Of a stretch of 64,000 nucleotides of DNA, positions 8,794 to 17,207 are shown in pieces. The position numbers were made by a program, and so were the translations under genes. The stretch's first letter is position 1; the number at the start of each line of letters is the position of its first letter. Origin of the DNA: Bosea vestrisii (GTDB lineage Bacteria > Pseudomonadota > Alphaproteobacteria > Rhizobiales > Beijerinckiaceae); contig NZ_CP126307.1 in assembly GCF_030144325.1 (NCBI RefSeq), positions 620,001 to 684,000 of the forward strand. Direction: 5' to 3'. Below the pieces are notes generated by a model that saw nothing but the letters and a program-made list of their open reading frames with translations, was not told the origin of the DNA and did not search any database.

Positions 8794-9321
8794 TCACCCC
8801 AGCCGCAGCTCCCGCACGACCTGCTCGACGATCGCGTCCTTGCTCGCCTCGACCTGGACGACCAGCGGGTTCTCGTCCGTGCCTGGCTCCTCCAGCGTGG
8901 CGAACTGGCTGTCGAGCAGGGCCGGCGGCATGAAATGATGCTGGCGCGCCGCCATGCGCTGGCCGATCAGTTCGCGCGAGCCCTTGAGATAGACCAGCGC
9001 GACATCGGGCCGTTTCCCGACGATCACATCGCGATAGGCCTTCTTCAGCGCCGAGCAGGTGACGATGCCGTTGCCGCCGCTGGCACGCAGTTCGTCGATC
9101 CAGGCCGCGATCGCCGCCAGCCAGGGCTTGCGGTCCTCGTCGGTCAGCGGAATACCACCAGACATCTTCGCGACGTTCGCAGGCGGATGGAACGAGTCGG
9201 CATCGCGGAACGGCCAGCCGAGCCGCTGCGCCAGCCGCTCGCCGAGCGAGGTCTTGCCCGAACTCGCCACGCCCATGACGACGATCACCGCCGGCGCGCC
9301 GGCGTCCTTGGCAAAGGTCAT
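8794..9321 (-). CDS. gntK: Gluconokinase
   Basis: A 175-residue GntK-type kinase that phosphorylates D-gluconate to 6-phosphogluconate with ATP. It has a P-loop variant GVASSGKTS near residue 17-25, the substrate segment FRDADSFHPPANVAKMSGGIPLTDEDR typical of gluconokinase, CSALKKAYRD and the lid RMAARQHHFMP. The length is normal for the short gluconokinase family. The start ATG at 9319-9321 lies seven bases after the gnd stop codon, so the two are probably one transcription unit feeding the same pathway. Confidence 0.94.
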   Translation of the reverse strand: MTFAKDAGAPAVIVVMGVASSGKTSLGERLAQRLGWPFRDADSFHPPANVAKMSGGIPLTDEDRKPWLAAIAAWIDELRASGGNGIVTCSALKKAYRDVIVGKRPDVALVYLKGSRELIGQRMAARQHHFMPPALLDSQFATLEEPGTDENPLVVQVEASKDAIVEQVVRELRLG

Positions 9322-9328
9322 AACTCGC

Positions 9329-10315
9329 TCAGCCCTGCTTCTTCGGCTCGACATGGCCGCCGAAGCCGGCACGCATGGCGGAGAGGATCTTCTCGGCGAA
9401 GGTATGGTCCTTGCGCGAGCGGAAGCGGGTGTAGAGCGAGGAGGTCAGCACCTCGGCCGGCGTTGCGGTCTCGATCGCCGCCTGCACCGTCCAGCGCCCC
9501 TCGCCCGAATCCGAGACATGGCCGGAATAGGCGCCAAGCTCCTCGTCGGCCGCGAGCGCCTCTGCGGTGAGGTCGAGCAGCCAGGAGGTGACGACCGAGC
9601 CGCGCCGCCAGACCTCGGCGATCTCGGCGAAGTCGAAATCGAAGCCGTATTCCTCCGGCAGGCCGTCCTTGGCCGAAGCGTTGCGCAGGAGGTCGAAGCC
9701 CTCGGCGAAGGCCTGCATCATCCCGTATTCGATGCCGTTATGGATCATCTTGACGAAATGGCCGGCGCCGGCCGGGCCGCAATGCAGGTAGCCCTGCTCG
9801 GCTGTCGGGTTGCGGCCGTCGCGATGCCTGGTCGGCTCGATCTCGCCCTTGCCCGGCGCCAGTGCCTTAAAGATCGGCTCCAGCCGATCGAAGGTCGCCT
9901 TGTCGCCGCCGATCATCAGGCAATAGCCGCGATCGAGCCCGTGCACGCCGCCGGAGGTGCCGATGTCGAGATAATGCAGGCCCTTGGCTTCGAGCTCGCG
10001 CCCGCGCCTGACATCGTCCTTCCAGAAGGCGTTGCCGCCGTCGATCAGCGTGTCGCCGGGGCTCATCATCGCGGCGAGTTCGGCGAGCGTCTTCTCGGTG
10101 ATCTCGCCGGCCGGCAGCATGATCCAGATGGCGCGCGGCGCCTGAAGCTTCGCCACCATCTCCTTGAGATCGCTGGCGTTGACGGCGCCGTCCTTGGCCA
10201 GCGCCTCGCCCGGCTTCGGATCGCGGTCATAGACCACGCAATTGTGCCCGGCGCGGTGCAGCCGCCGGACGATATTGGCTCCCATGCGGCCGAGGCCGAC
10301 CACTCCAAGCTGCAT
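9329..10315 (-). CDS. gnd: 6-phosphogluconate dehydrogenase, decarboxylating (short type)
   Basis: A 328-residue NAD(P)-dependent dehydrogenase converting 6-phosphogluconate to ribulose 5-phosphate and CO2. The Rossmann motif GLGRMGANI is at residues 7-15. IMLPAG, the substrate-binding GGVHGLDRGYCLMIGG and the catalytic HCGPAGAGHFVKMIHNGIEYG follow. At ~330 residues it belongs to the shorter Gnd/YqeC-like group rather than the ~470-residue E. coli type. The start at 10315 places the Rossmann fold at the N-terminus. It precedes gntK in the same operon, so gluconate is phosphorylated and oxidised by adjacent gene products. Confidence 0.93.
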   Translation of the reverse strand: MQLGVVGLGRMGANIVRRLHRAGHNCVVYDRDPKPGEALAKDGAVNASDLKEMVAKLQAPRAIWIMLPAGEITEKTLAELAAMMSPGDTLIDGGNAFWKDDVRRGRELEAKGLHYLDIGTSGGVHGLDRGYCLMIGGDKATFDRLEPIFKALAPGKGEIEPTRHRDGRNPTAEQGYLHCGPAGAGHFVKMIHNGIEYGMMQAFAEGFDLLRNASAKDGLPEEYGFDFDFAEIAEVWRRGSVVTSWLLDLTAEALAADEELGAYSGHVSDSGEGRWTVQAAIETATPAEVLTSSLYTRFRSRKDHTFAEKILSAMRAGFGGHVEPKKQG

Positions 10316-10376
10316 AGCGAACGCTCCTGCTGCCGGCAGAGAGCCGGCTTTGGCGATGCTAAATGCCCCGATGAAA

Positions 10377-10404
10377 GCCGGCCGGCAAGCGTTGGCCGGC
10401 CGGC
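10377..10404. repeat. GC-rich hairpin upstream of gnd
   Basis: GCCGGCCGGC at 10377-10386 is repeated as its own complement at 10395-10404 around an 8-nt loop. It sits in the 212-bp divergent gap between gnd and the Kef-type antiporter. No T-run follows, so it may act at RNA level in the gnd leader or be a structural repeat. I see no other feature in this gap. Confidence 0.4.
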
Positions 10405-10527
10405 ACGCTAGCTGCATCGTGTTGTCCGGGCGCTCTGGCGGCCGAGCGAAAGCTTGCCTAAACCGCCCCGACGCCTTCTGTTTCGAAGGCACGGATATCC
10501 ACAGCGAAGACGGGCAAAGGGAGTGTT

Positions 10528-12339
10528 ATGGCGGCGGAAGGCTTCTCTCAGGATCTGGTTCAGGCCGTCGGGCTTCTGGGGGCGGGCGTCATCGCGGTGC
10601 CGATCTTCCGGCGGCTGAAGCTCGGCTCGGTGCTCGGCTATTTCGCCGGCGGCCTCGTCATCGGCCCCTCCGGCATCGGCTTGTTCTCCAATCCCGAAAG
10701 CGTGCTCCACGTCGCCGAATTCGGCGTCGTCATGTTCCTGTTCATCATCGGGCTGGAGATGCAGCCCTCGCGGCTTTGGAACCTGCGCGGCGAGATCTTC
10801 GGCCTCGGCGTCGCCCAGGTTGGGCTTTGCGGCGCGCTGCTGACCGGTGTCGGCATCCTCGCCGGGCTGGCGCCGGCCGCTGCCTTCATCGCCGGCATGG
10901 GCTTCGTGCTGTCCTCGACCGCGGTCGTGATGCAGATGCTGAACGAGCGCGGCGAGGCCTCGACGCCGCAGGGCCAGCAGGCGGTCTCGATCCTGCTGCT
11001 CGAAGACCTCGCCATCGTGCCGCTGCTTGCGGTCGTCGCCGTGCTGGCCCCGGCGAAGGCGGCGGGCAGCGGCGGCCTCATGCCCCTGCTGATCGGCGCC
11101 GGCTCGCTGATCGGCCTCGTCGTCGCCGGCAAATGGCTGCTTAACCCGATGTTCCGGCTACTCGCCAATGCCCAGGCCCGCGAGGTCATGACCGGCGCGG
11201 CCCTGCTCGTCGTGCTCGGTTCGGCGCTGGCGATGCAGCTCGGCGGTCTCTCCATGGCGATGGGCGCCTTCCTTGCCGGCGTGCTGCTCTCGGAATCGAC
11301 CTTCCGCCACCAACTCGAGGCGGACATCGAGCCGTTCCGCGGCCTCTTGCTCGGCATGTTCTTCCTGGCGGTCGGCATGTCGCTCGATCTCAAGCTGATC
11401 GGACAGGAATGGCAGGCCGTCGCGCTCGGCGTCGCCGCCTTCATGCTGGTCAAGGCGGCCGGCATCTTCATTATCGCCAAGCTGTTTCGCACCCGCACGC
11501 GCAATGCGATCACCCGCGTCGCGCTGTTCTCGCAGGGCGGCGAATTCGCCTTCGTGCTCTACAGCGCGGCGGCAGCGGCTGGCATCTTCGACGCGCGGGT
11601 CAACGCGATCGCCAGCGCCATCGTGATCCTGTCGATGGCGATCACGCCGCTGGTCGTGCTCGCCATCGACCGTTTCATGCCGGCCGAGCGGGAATCTCTG
11701 GATGGCATCGAGCATGCCGAGGGCCTCAAGGGACGCATCCTCGTCGTCGGCTTCGGACGCTTCGGCCAGGTCGCGAGCCAGGCTTTGCTCGCCCGCGGCT
11801 GCAGCATCTCGCTGATCGAGACCGATGTGGAGATGATCCAGGCCGCCGCGACCTTTGGCTTCAAGGTCTACTATGGCGACGGCACCCGCGCCGACATCCT
11901 GCATGCCTCGGGCGCCCATCAGGCCGAGGCGATCCTGGTCTGCGTCGAGAAGCGCGAGACGGCCAACGCGATCGTGCGGGTGGCGCAGGCCGAGTTCCCG
12001 CATGCGAAGCTCTTCGTGCGCGCCTTCGACCGCGGCCATTCGATGGACCTGATCCGCGCCGGCGTCGACTACCAGATCCGCGAGACCTTCGAATCCGCCA
12101 TGGTCTTCGGCGGCGAGGTCCTGCGTGCGCTCGGCGTGCCGGAGGAGGAAACCGCGGAGATCGTCGAGGATGTCCGCCGTCGCGATGCCGAGCGCCTCGA
12201 CCTCCAGGTCGCGAGCGACATCTATGCCGGCCAGGACCTGGTCCACGGCAACCAGCCGACCCCGGCTCCGCTCACCAAGCCGAAGGCAGCGGGCACGGTC
12301 ATTGGCGACCTGCCGGATGCGGTCGGCGCCAAGCCGTAG
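10528..12339 (+). CDS. Kef-type monovalent cation:proton antiporter (CPA2) with RCK domain
   Basis: A 603-residue inner-membrane transporter. Residues ~5-385 hold about 12-13 hydrophobic helices of the CPA2 Na/H exchanger domain, including FGVVMFLFIIGLEM, LSSTAVVMQML and LLEDLAIVPLLAVVAVL. A TrkA-N (RCK) domain follows with ILVVGFGRFGQVASQ (~405-420), binding NAD(H), then a charged C-terminal tail. Kef proteins export K+ in exchange for protons, often gated by glutathione adducts. It is closest in layout to KefB/KefC. No KefF/KefG-like ancillary gene is adjacent. The start has AGGGAG upstream. Confidence 0.9.
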   Translation: MAAEGFSQDLVQAVGLLGAGVIAVPIFRRLKLGSVLGYFAGGLVIGPSGIGLFSNPESVLHVAEFGVVMFLFIIGLEMQPSRLWNLRGEIFGLGVAQVGLCGALLTGVGILAGLAPAAAFIAGMGFVLSSTAVVMQMLNERGEASTPQGQQAVSILLLEDLAIVPLLAVVAVLAPAKAAGSGGLMPLLIGAGSLIGLVVAGKWLLNPMFRLLANAQAREVMTGAALLVVLGSALAMQLGGLSMAMGAFLAGVLLSESTFRHQLEADIEPFRGLLLGMFFLAVGMSLDLKLIGQEWQAVALGVAAFMLVKAAGIFIIAKLFRTRTRNAITRVALFSQGGEFAFVLYSAAAAAGIFDARVNAIASAIVILSMAITPLVVLAIDRFMPAERESLDGIEHAEGLKGRILVVGFGRFGQVASQALLARGCSISLIETDVEMIQAAATFGFKVYYGDGTRADILHASGAHQAEAILVCVEKRETANAIVRVAQAEFPHAKLFVRAFDRGHSMDLIRAGVDYQIRETFESAMVFGGEVLRALGVPEEETAEIVEDVRRRDAERLDLQVASDIYAGQDLVHGNQPTPAPLTKPKAAGTVIGDLPDAVGAKP

Positions 12340-12357
12340 GACCGGCGCCGAGCCGTC

Positions 12358-12657
12358 TTAGGGGAACATCAGCGGCAGCGGCTCGGCCTGCCAGACGGCT
12401 TCGAGCGTAAGCAGCCTGAGGGCAGTGGGACCAAGCCCGTCGCCGATCGCCTCGACGACGAAGCGCTCCGCCTCAGACTGCCTCGGGAAAGCAACCGCCA
12501 GGATCACGCCATCGCCGAGGTCCCGATCACGGGCGACGAAGTTCAGCTTCGCCCGCCCGTGAAGGCCGAGCCGACCGATGCGCACGAGCAGGGCTTCGCG
12601 CAGATCCTCGCGCCCCGCCGCGATCTCACAGAGGACGAGTGCCTCCATGACGCTCAA
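12358..12657 (-). CDS. Small hypothetical protein coupled to acdS
   Basis: A 99-residue protein of unknown family, starting MSVMEALVLCEIAAGREDLREALLVRIGRLG and ending in a hydrophobic LPLMFP. It contains no membrane segment or known motif that I recognise. Its start overlaps the acdS stop by four bases (ATGA type), indicating translational coupling. It lies convergent with the Kef-type gene. The overlap and codon use like its neighbours argue that it is real. A role connected with ACC deaminase is inferred only from position. Confidence 0.6.
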   Translation of the reverse strand: MSVMEALVLCEIAAGREDLREALLVRIGRLGLHGRAKLNFVARDRDLGDGVILAVAFPRQSEAERFVVEAIGDGLGPTALRLLTLEAVWQAEPLPLMFP

Positions 12658-13664
12658 CCGTTGCGGAAGGTGTAGCTGTAGCCGTTGATCGCCGGCACGC
12701 CGCCGAGATGGGCGTAGAGCACCTTCGAGCCGGCCGGGAAGAAGCCCTTCTTCACCAGGTCGATCATGCCCTGCATCGATTTCCCCTCATAGACGGGGTC
12801 GGTCATCATGCCCTCGAGTCGGGCCGACAGGCGGATCGCCTCGATCGTCTCCTGCGAGGGCACGCCATAGACCGGATAGGCGTAGTCTTCGTTCAGCACG
12901 ATGTCGTCCGCGGTGATCGCCTTGCCGCCGACGAGGTCGGAGGTCTTCTGGGCGATGTCGAGCACCTGCGCCCTGGTCTGCGCCGGCGTGAACGAGGCGT
13001 CGATGCCGATGACGTTGCGCTGGCGGCCGTCCTTGGCAAAGCCGACGACCATGCCGGCATGGGTCGAGCCGGTGACGGTGCAGACGACGATATAGTCGAA
13101 CTTGAACCCGAGCTCGGCCTCCTGCGCCCTCACCTCCTCGGCGAAGCCGACATAGCCGAGCCCGCCGAACTTATGCACGGAAGCGCCAGCCGGGATCGCA
13201 TAGGGCTTGCCGCCCTTGGCCTTCACATCCGCCAGCGCGTTTTCCCAGCTCGCACGGATGCCGATGTCGAAGCCCTCGTCGACCAGCTCGACATGGGCGC
13301 CCATCACCCGCGACATCAGGATGTTGCCGACCCGGTCATAGACCGCGTCCTCATGCGGAACCCAGCTTTCCTGCACCAGCCGGCACTTCATCCCGATCTT
13401 GGCGGCCGTCGCGGCGACCATGCGGGTGTGGTTCGACTGCACGCCGCCGATCGAGACCAGCGTATCGGCGCCGGACGCGATCGCGTCCGGGACGATGTAT
13501 TCGAGCTTGCGCAGCTTGTTGCCGCCGAAGGCGAGACCGGAATTGCAGTCCTCGCGCTTGGCGTAGAGCTCGACGCCGCCACCGAGATGCGCGGAGAGGC
13601 GCGGCAGCTTCTCGATCGGCGACGGCCCGAAGGTCAGCGGATAGCGTTCGAACTTGGCGAGCAT
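12654..13664 (-). CDS. acdS: 1-aminocyclopropane-1-carboxylate (ACC) deaminase
   Basis: A 336-residue PLP enzyme of the tryptophan-synthase-beta fold. It cleaves ACC, the plant ethylene precursor, to 2-oxobutyrate and ammonia. Opening FERYPLTFGPSPI and NSGLAFGGNKLRKLEY (PLP lysine Lys50) match the family closely. Ser77 in SIGGVQSNHT is conserved. The residues that separate true ACC deaminase from D-cysteine desulfhydrase are both of the deaminase type: Glu293 in DPVYEGKSM (equivalent to Glu295 of the Pseudomonas enzyme) and Leu320 in YAHLGG (Leu322). It is transcribed divergently from an Lrp-type regulator, the usual acdS/acdR arrangement. It suggests a plant-associated lifestyle. Confidence 0.94.
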   Translation of the reverse strand: MLAKFERYPLTFGPSPIEKLPRLSAHLGGGVELYAKREDCNSGLAFGGNKLRKLEYIVPDAIASGADTLVSIGGVQSNHTRMVAATAAKIGMKCRLVQESWVPHEDAVYDRVGNILMSRVMGAHVELVDEGFDIGIRASWENALADVKAKGGKPYAIPAGASVHKFGGLGYVGFAEEVRAQEAELGFKFDYIVVCTVTGSTHAGMVVGFAKDGRQRNVIGIDASFTPAQTRAQVLDIAQKTSDLVGGKAITADDIVLNEDYAYPVYGVPSQETIEAIRLSARLEGMMTDPVYEGKSMQGMIDLVKKGFFPAGSKVLYAHLGGVPAINGYSYTFRNG

Positions 13665-13748
13665 GGCGGGTTTTCCTCACGAAACGACCCGCAAACGCTA
13701 GCAAAACGCCTCTGAAAGGTGCTCCCGAACTTGGCCGCTGATTTTCTC

Positions 13749-13780
13749 ATAGCTTTCGCAATAGCTGAAATCTGATAGCT
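13749..13780. promoter_or_regulatory. Candidate AcdR operator: three ATAGCT repeats
   Basis: The divergent gap between acdS and the Lrp-type gene carries ATAGCT three times, at 13749-13754, 13761-13766 and 13775-13780. Spacings are 12 and 14 bases, roughly one DNA turn each. Lrp-family octamers often bind such phased sites. Assignment to AcdR is inferred from position and spacing. Confidence 0.5.
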
Positions 13781-13820
13781 TCGAGTGACACCAGATGCGC
13801 CAAAAACGGAAGAATCGTTC

Positions 13821-14285
13821 ATGGAGGCCGAACTCGACAAAACCGACCTCAGAATCCTGCGTTTGCTGCAGGCCGACGGTCGGATGGGCAATGCCGAAAT
13901 CGCCAAGCGCGTGAACACCAGCGCCGCGACCTGCCATCGCCGCATCCAGCGCCTGTTCGCCGAAGGTTATGTCACCGGCGTGCGCGCGCAGATCGATCCG
14001 CACAAAGTCGAGAAGGGCACGCTCGCCATCGTCGGCGTCGTTCTCGATCGCTCGACGCCGGAGAGCTTCGGCACCTTCGAGGAGGCGGTGAAGCAGCTCC
14101 CGGTCGTGCTCGACTGCCACATCGTCGCCGGCGATTTCGACTATTTCCTCAAGATCCGCGTACGCGACCTCGCCGACTTCAACAGGCTGCACGCCAGGAC
14201 GCTGCTCGCTTTGCCGGGCGTGCGCCAGACCCGCACCTTCTTCGTGATGAAGGAGGTCATCGACAACGCGCCGCTGGAGTTTTGA
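13821..14285 (+). CDS. acdR: Lrp/AsnC-family regulator of acdS
   Basis: A 154-residue Lrp/AsnC regulator. An N-terminal winged helix-turn-helix (LDKTDLRILRLLQADGRMGNAEIAKRVNTSAATCHRRIQRL, ~5-45) is followed by the RAM/AsnC ligand-binding domain with VVLDCHIVAGDFDYFLKIRVRD. The ATG at 13821 is preferred over an earlier in-frame one at 13785, because the protein then begins MEAELDKTD as in typical members. In many Proteobacteria a divergent Lrp-type gene, acdR, activates ACC deaminase in response to ACC. The gene symbol rests on that synteny. Confidence 0.85.
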   Translation: MEAELDKTDLRILRLLQADGRMGNAEIAKRVNTSAATCHRRIQRLFAEGYVTGVRAQIDPHKVEKGTLAIVGVVLDRSTPESFGTFEEAVKQLPVVLDCHIVAGDFDYFLKIRVRDLADFNRLHARTLLALPGVRQTRTFFVMKEVIDNAPLEF

Positions 14286-14324
14286 GACGGGCGCGGCCGC
14301 TCGAAAAAAACTTCGCCGACCGCA

Positions 14325-14355
14325 TTGACTTAGAGTGCGCTCGAACTCGTAGCTT
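14325..14355 (+). promoter_or_regulatory. MerR-type promoter with 19-bp spacer and dyad
   Basis: TTGACT (14325-14330) and TAGCTT (14350-14355) are separated by 19 bases. The spacer holds the palindrome GAGTGCGCTC and a GAACTC half. The over-long spacer with an internal dyad is the hallmark of promoters twisted into activity by MerR-family proteins. It lies 28 bases upstream of the MerR gene itself, suggesting autoregulation. Confidence 0.75.
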
Positions 14356-14382
14356 CCCCGGCGTCGTGATGAGAAGGCGGCC

Positions 14383-14811
14383 ATGAAGATCGGTGAACTG
14401 GCAAGGCGATCGGGACTGTCGGCCCATACGATCCGCTATTACGAGCGGATCGGGCTGCTGCCCTATGCCGACAGGGACCAGTCACGCCAGCGCGACTACG
14501 ACGCCTCGATCCTGACCTGGATCGAATTCCTCGGCCGGCTCAAGACCACCGGCATGCCGATCCGCGAGATGCTGCGCTATGCGGCCTCGCGGGAAAAGGG
14601 CTCCGGCACGGAAGCCGAGCGTCGTAGTTTGCTGGAACGGCACCGTGAGCAGGTTCGCGCTCGCGTCGCCGAACTCGAAGCCTGCCTTCTCGTCCTCGAC
14701 ACCAAGATCGCCGGCTATGCCGACATCGAGAAGAGGATCGAAGACCATGACGCACATCAACGCACACGCCGAAACCAGCAGGCTGGAGCGCGGCAGGCGG
14801 GCTCTCGCTGA
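14383..14811 (+). CDS. MerR-family transcriptional regulator
   Basis: A 142-residue regulator. The N-terminal MerR helix-turn-helix MKIGELARRSGLSAHTIRYYERIGLL is followed by the wing (RDYDASILTWIEFLGRLKTTGMPIREM) and a C-terminal dimerisation coiled coil from ~85 to 125. No metal-binding cysteine loop is evident; the only Cys lies in the coiled coil (ELEACLLVL), so a small organic effector is likelier than a metal. The last ~20 residues overlap the start of the next gene by 62 bases in another frame. A promoter with a MerR-type 19-bp spacer lies just upstream. Confidence 0.9.
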   Translation: MKIGELARRSGLSAHTIRYYERIGLLPYADRDQSRQRDYDASILTWIEFLGRLKTTGMPIREMLRYAASREKGSGTEAERRSLLERHREQVRARVAELEACLLVLDTKIAGYADIEKRIEDHDAHQRTRRNQQAGARQAGSR

Positions 14812-15151
14812 GATCGATGGCGAAGCCGGCCACAAGGTGATTGCAGCGCTCGCCGGCATCGCGCCTGATTTCGCCGACTACGTGTTCGAGTTTCCGTTCG
14901 GCGACATTTACTGCCGGCCGGGACTCGACCTGCGCTCCCGCGAGATCGCGACGATTGCGGCGTTGGCCGCGATGGGCAACGCCCAGCCGCAGCTCAAGGT
15001 GCATATCGAAGCCGGGCTGAACGTCGGACTGTCGCGCCAGGAGATCACTGAGATCCTCATTCAGATGGCGGTCTATGCCGGCTTCCCGGCAGCGCTCAAC
15101 GGGCTGTTCGCAGCGAAGGAGGTCTTCGCCGCGCGCGACCTCGCTGCTTGA
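14750..15151 (+). CDS. Carboxymuconolactone decarboxylase family protein
   Basis: A 133-residue all-helical protein of the CMD/YurZ group. It shows RPGLDLRSREIATIAALAAMG, HIEAGLNVGLSRQEITEILIQMAVYAGFPAALN, the usual core of this family. There is no CxxC pair, so it is unlike AhpD-type peroxidases and closer to 4-carboxymuconolactone decarboxylase-like proteins. The start ATG at 14750 lies inside the MerR gene, giving a 62-base overlap. The pair is probably one operon in which MerR controls this gene. Substrate unknown. Confidence 0.85.
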   Translation, partial: THINAHAETSRLERGRRALAEIDGEAGHKVIAALAGIAPDFADYVFEFPFGDIYCRPGLDLRSREIATIAALAAMGNAQPQLKVHIEAGLNVGLSRQEITEILIQMAVYAGFPAALNGLFAAKEVFAARDLAA

Positions 15152-15203
15152 ACCGAGGCCGCATCGGACCCGCTAACTCTTGATCAGCGGGTCTGCCCCT
15201 TAC

Positions 15204-15244
15204 ACCTAAATCAACCGCTGCACCTGATTGCCATCCAGCTCCGC
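15204..15244. repeat. Displaced copy of the urtE 3' end (att-like repeat, outer)
   Basis: These 41 bases align without gaps to 17212-17252 inside the urtE 3' end; I count 33 matches, with the last 11 identical. Read on the minus strand it encodes AELDGNQVQRLI and then TAG, versus AELDGAQVQRLIQV-stop in the intact gene. It bounds one side of the DUF4209 islet. Confidence 0.75.
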
Positions 15245-15355
15245 ATTCGTTTTGGACAGATTTCTGAGGGTATTTGTCCGCATGACATGAATTGGGATTG
15301 CGGCAAGGCTTCTGGCAGAGAAGCTACTTCGACACAAAGAAGAGACCAAATTCCA

Positions 15356-17161
15356 ATGACCGAACAGCCGCCCCCCGAAGAAAATCGGCAGGATCGCTCT
15401 ATTCCGGATGGAGCCGATATCGCTCACGTACTGCGTACAGCAACAGTGCAGAAGGATCGGGATTTCGCTGCCGTATTCCGAACACAGCACAAGCAAGCTT
15501 CGGCTGCCGGATGGGACTTTCTTGCAGACCTCTTTGATTTTCACTTCACGCCGAGAGATGCCGGACAGCCGTTCCGGCCGATGCTGATTATGGACGGCCG
15601 ACGCAGCATGATCCCGGATGATCTTTCAGATCATCAGCTGGATCGATTGGCGGCGTCGCTCCCGGAGGTGGACGATGCTGAATATCGAGCACGTGTCGGC
15701 GATGTGCTTTGGCTGCGTCGCCGGGATGCTACTGCCGCCCGCGATGCTGTAATGTGCTATATTGCGTCTGGGCAGCGCCTCGAAGACCCAGATCATTGGG
15801 TTCCCGCCATCGAGCGCTATGAACGCGCTGTTCGATTGGCTCGTCAGATCGAACCCAAGGGCGAGCTTCCAGGCCGCGTTCTCGCTCATCTCGAACAACG
15901 GGTGTTGCACTATCAGGGGCAGGACCCGCTGTATTTCAGCCTGAAGGCTCTGAAGCTCCTAGAGGAATTCCGATACGGCGACTTCAGCGTTCTTGCAGAT
16001 ATCGCCGGGAAGATTGCGGCCACAGCTTCAGCATCCGGCGGCCTTGATCGAGCCCGAAGCCACTACGCCATACAGTCGAAGCTCCTGCGTCGCGCCGGTC
16101 GAACGCAAGAAGCTGAAGACGTAATGTGCGCACTGGCCGAGACGTTCATTACTGAGGCGGAAGCACAGGAGAGCGCTGGCTCATTCGTGGGCGCGCATCA
16201 CTTCTGGCAGAAGGCAGTTCAAGCTTTCTCTGACCGGTCGTCGCTTCGGTCGCGCATTCCCGAACTCCGCGCACGGCTGGCTGCCGCCGGTCGGAAAACC
16301 CTCGCTGAAATGAAGAGCGCTTCGACCGGCGAGGTCGATATCAGCGCGGAGGTTGAGGCATCTCAGAGCCTTCTACGAGGACGCCCGTGGGATGACGCGT
16401 TCTTCCAGCTTGCGATAATGACGCCGTTGATCGACGTGGAGAAGCTGCGTGAAGCAACGATCGAGCGGATGCGTGAGTTTCCGCTCGCTCCTCTAATCAA
16501 AGGAGATGTCTTCGACTACGCGGGCCGGAAAATAGCGGTCAGACCAGCTATCGGCAGCGGTGACGCAAAGCAGGAGGAACAGGCGATCGAAGGCTTCATG
16601 GATGAACAGGCTCGGGTGCACCGGCATTTCACCGTCCATGCGATCCTCGCGCCCGCCATCCGGGTAATGCGCGACGAGCACCCCATTGACGGCGACGCGA
16701 TTGAGCTGGTCATCAAGGACAGCGCGCTTGTGCCGGAGCACCACCTGTCGCTTTTCGTGAAGGGTGTGCGAGCAGGTTTTCAGTTCGATTTCTCGACGGC
16801 CTTGCATCTTCTGGTCCCGCAGGTCGAAAACGGGCTCCGTCATGTTCTCGAACATTCGGGCGTTGTTCCTCGAAACATCGATGCCGATGGTGTCGAAGAT
16901 GTCTGGCTGCTGGGCCGCATTCTCGATCACGAAAAGCTACGCGAAATCCTCGATGAGGACATGCTGTATGAACTTCGGACCCTCATGGCCGGGCGCCTCG
17001 GGCCGAATCTGAGAAATTCGATCGCCCACGGGTTACTCAACGAGTCGGCGCTGAACGGCGAGATGGGCTTCTATCTGTGGTGGGTAATCGTGAGGCTGAT
17101 ATGCCTGCTGACACCGGGCTTAGCGGCATTCGTTGAGCGGCACCGCAGGATTGAAAGCTGA
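15356..17161 (+). CDS. DUF4209/HEPN-like protein in a small islet
   Basis: A 601-residue soluble protein. The N-terminal half is helical and TPR-like in texture. Near the C-terminus it has NLRNSIAHGLL, with Arg553-Asn554 and His558-Gly559, the RNxxxHG motif of DUF4209. That motif also matches the R-x4-6-H signature of HEPN-type ribonucleases. A hydrophobic stretch GFYLWWVIVRLICLLTPG closes the protein. The ATG at 15356 is preferred over 15287 because AGAAGAG lies upstream. Codon use is visibly less GC-rich than the flanks, and the gene sits between two copies of the urtE 3' end, so it was probably acquired. A toxin or phage-defence role is a hypothesis. Confidence 0.75.
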   Translation: MTEQPPPEENRQDRSIPDGADIAHVLRTATVQKDRDFAAVFRTQHKQASAAGWDFLADLFDFHFTPRDAGQPFRPMLIMDGRRSMIPDDLSDHQLDRLAASLPEVDDAEYRARVGDVLWLRRRDATAARDAVMCYIASGQRLEDPDHWVPAIERYERAVRLARQIEPKGELPGRVLAHLEQRVLHYQGQDPLYFSLKALKLLEEFRYGDFSVLADIAGKIAATASASGGLDRARSHYAIQSKLLRRAGRTQEAEDVMCALAETFITEAEAQESAGSFVGAHHFWQKAVQAFSDRSSLRSRIPELRARLAAAGRKTLAEMKSASTGEVDISAEVEASQSLLRGRPWDDAFFQLAIMTPLIDVEKLREATIERMREFPLAPLIKGDVFDYAGRKIAVRPAIGSGDAKQEEQAIEGFMDEQARVHRHFTVHAILAPAIRVMRDEHPIDGDAIELVIKDSALVPEHHLSLFVKGVRAGFQFDFSTALHLLVPQVENGLRHVLEHSGVVPRNIDADGVEDVWLLGRILDHEKLREILDEDMLYELRTLMAGRLGPNLRNSIAHGLLNESALNGEMGFYLWWVIVRLICLLTPGLAAFVERHRRIES

Positions 17162-17207
17162 AACGCTCTATGAAGCGATTCCGTCTCAACGCTCAACGCC
17201 TTGGCCG

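Noticed and set aside
15206..15544. Minus-strand 112-residue frame ending ELDGNQVQRLI
   Set aside because: Only the last dozen residues match UrtE; the rest is antisense to the islet gene. I read it as a displaced gene end, not a gene.
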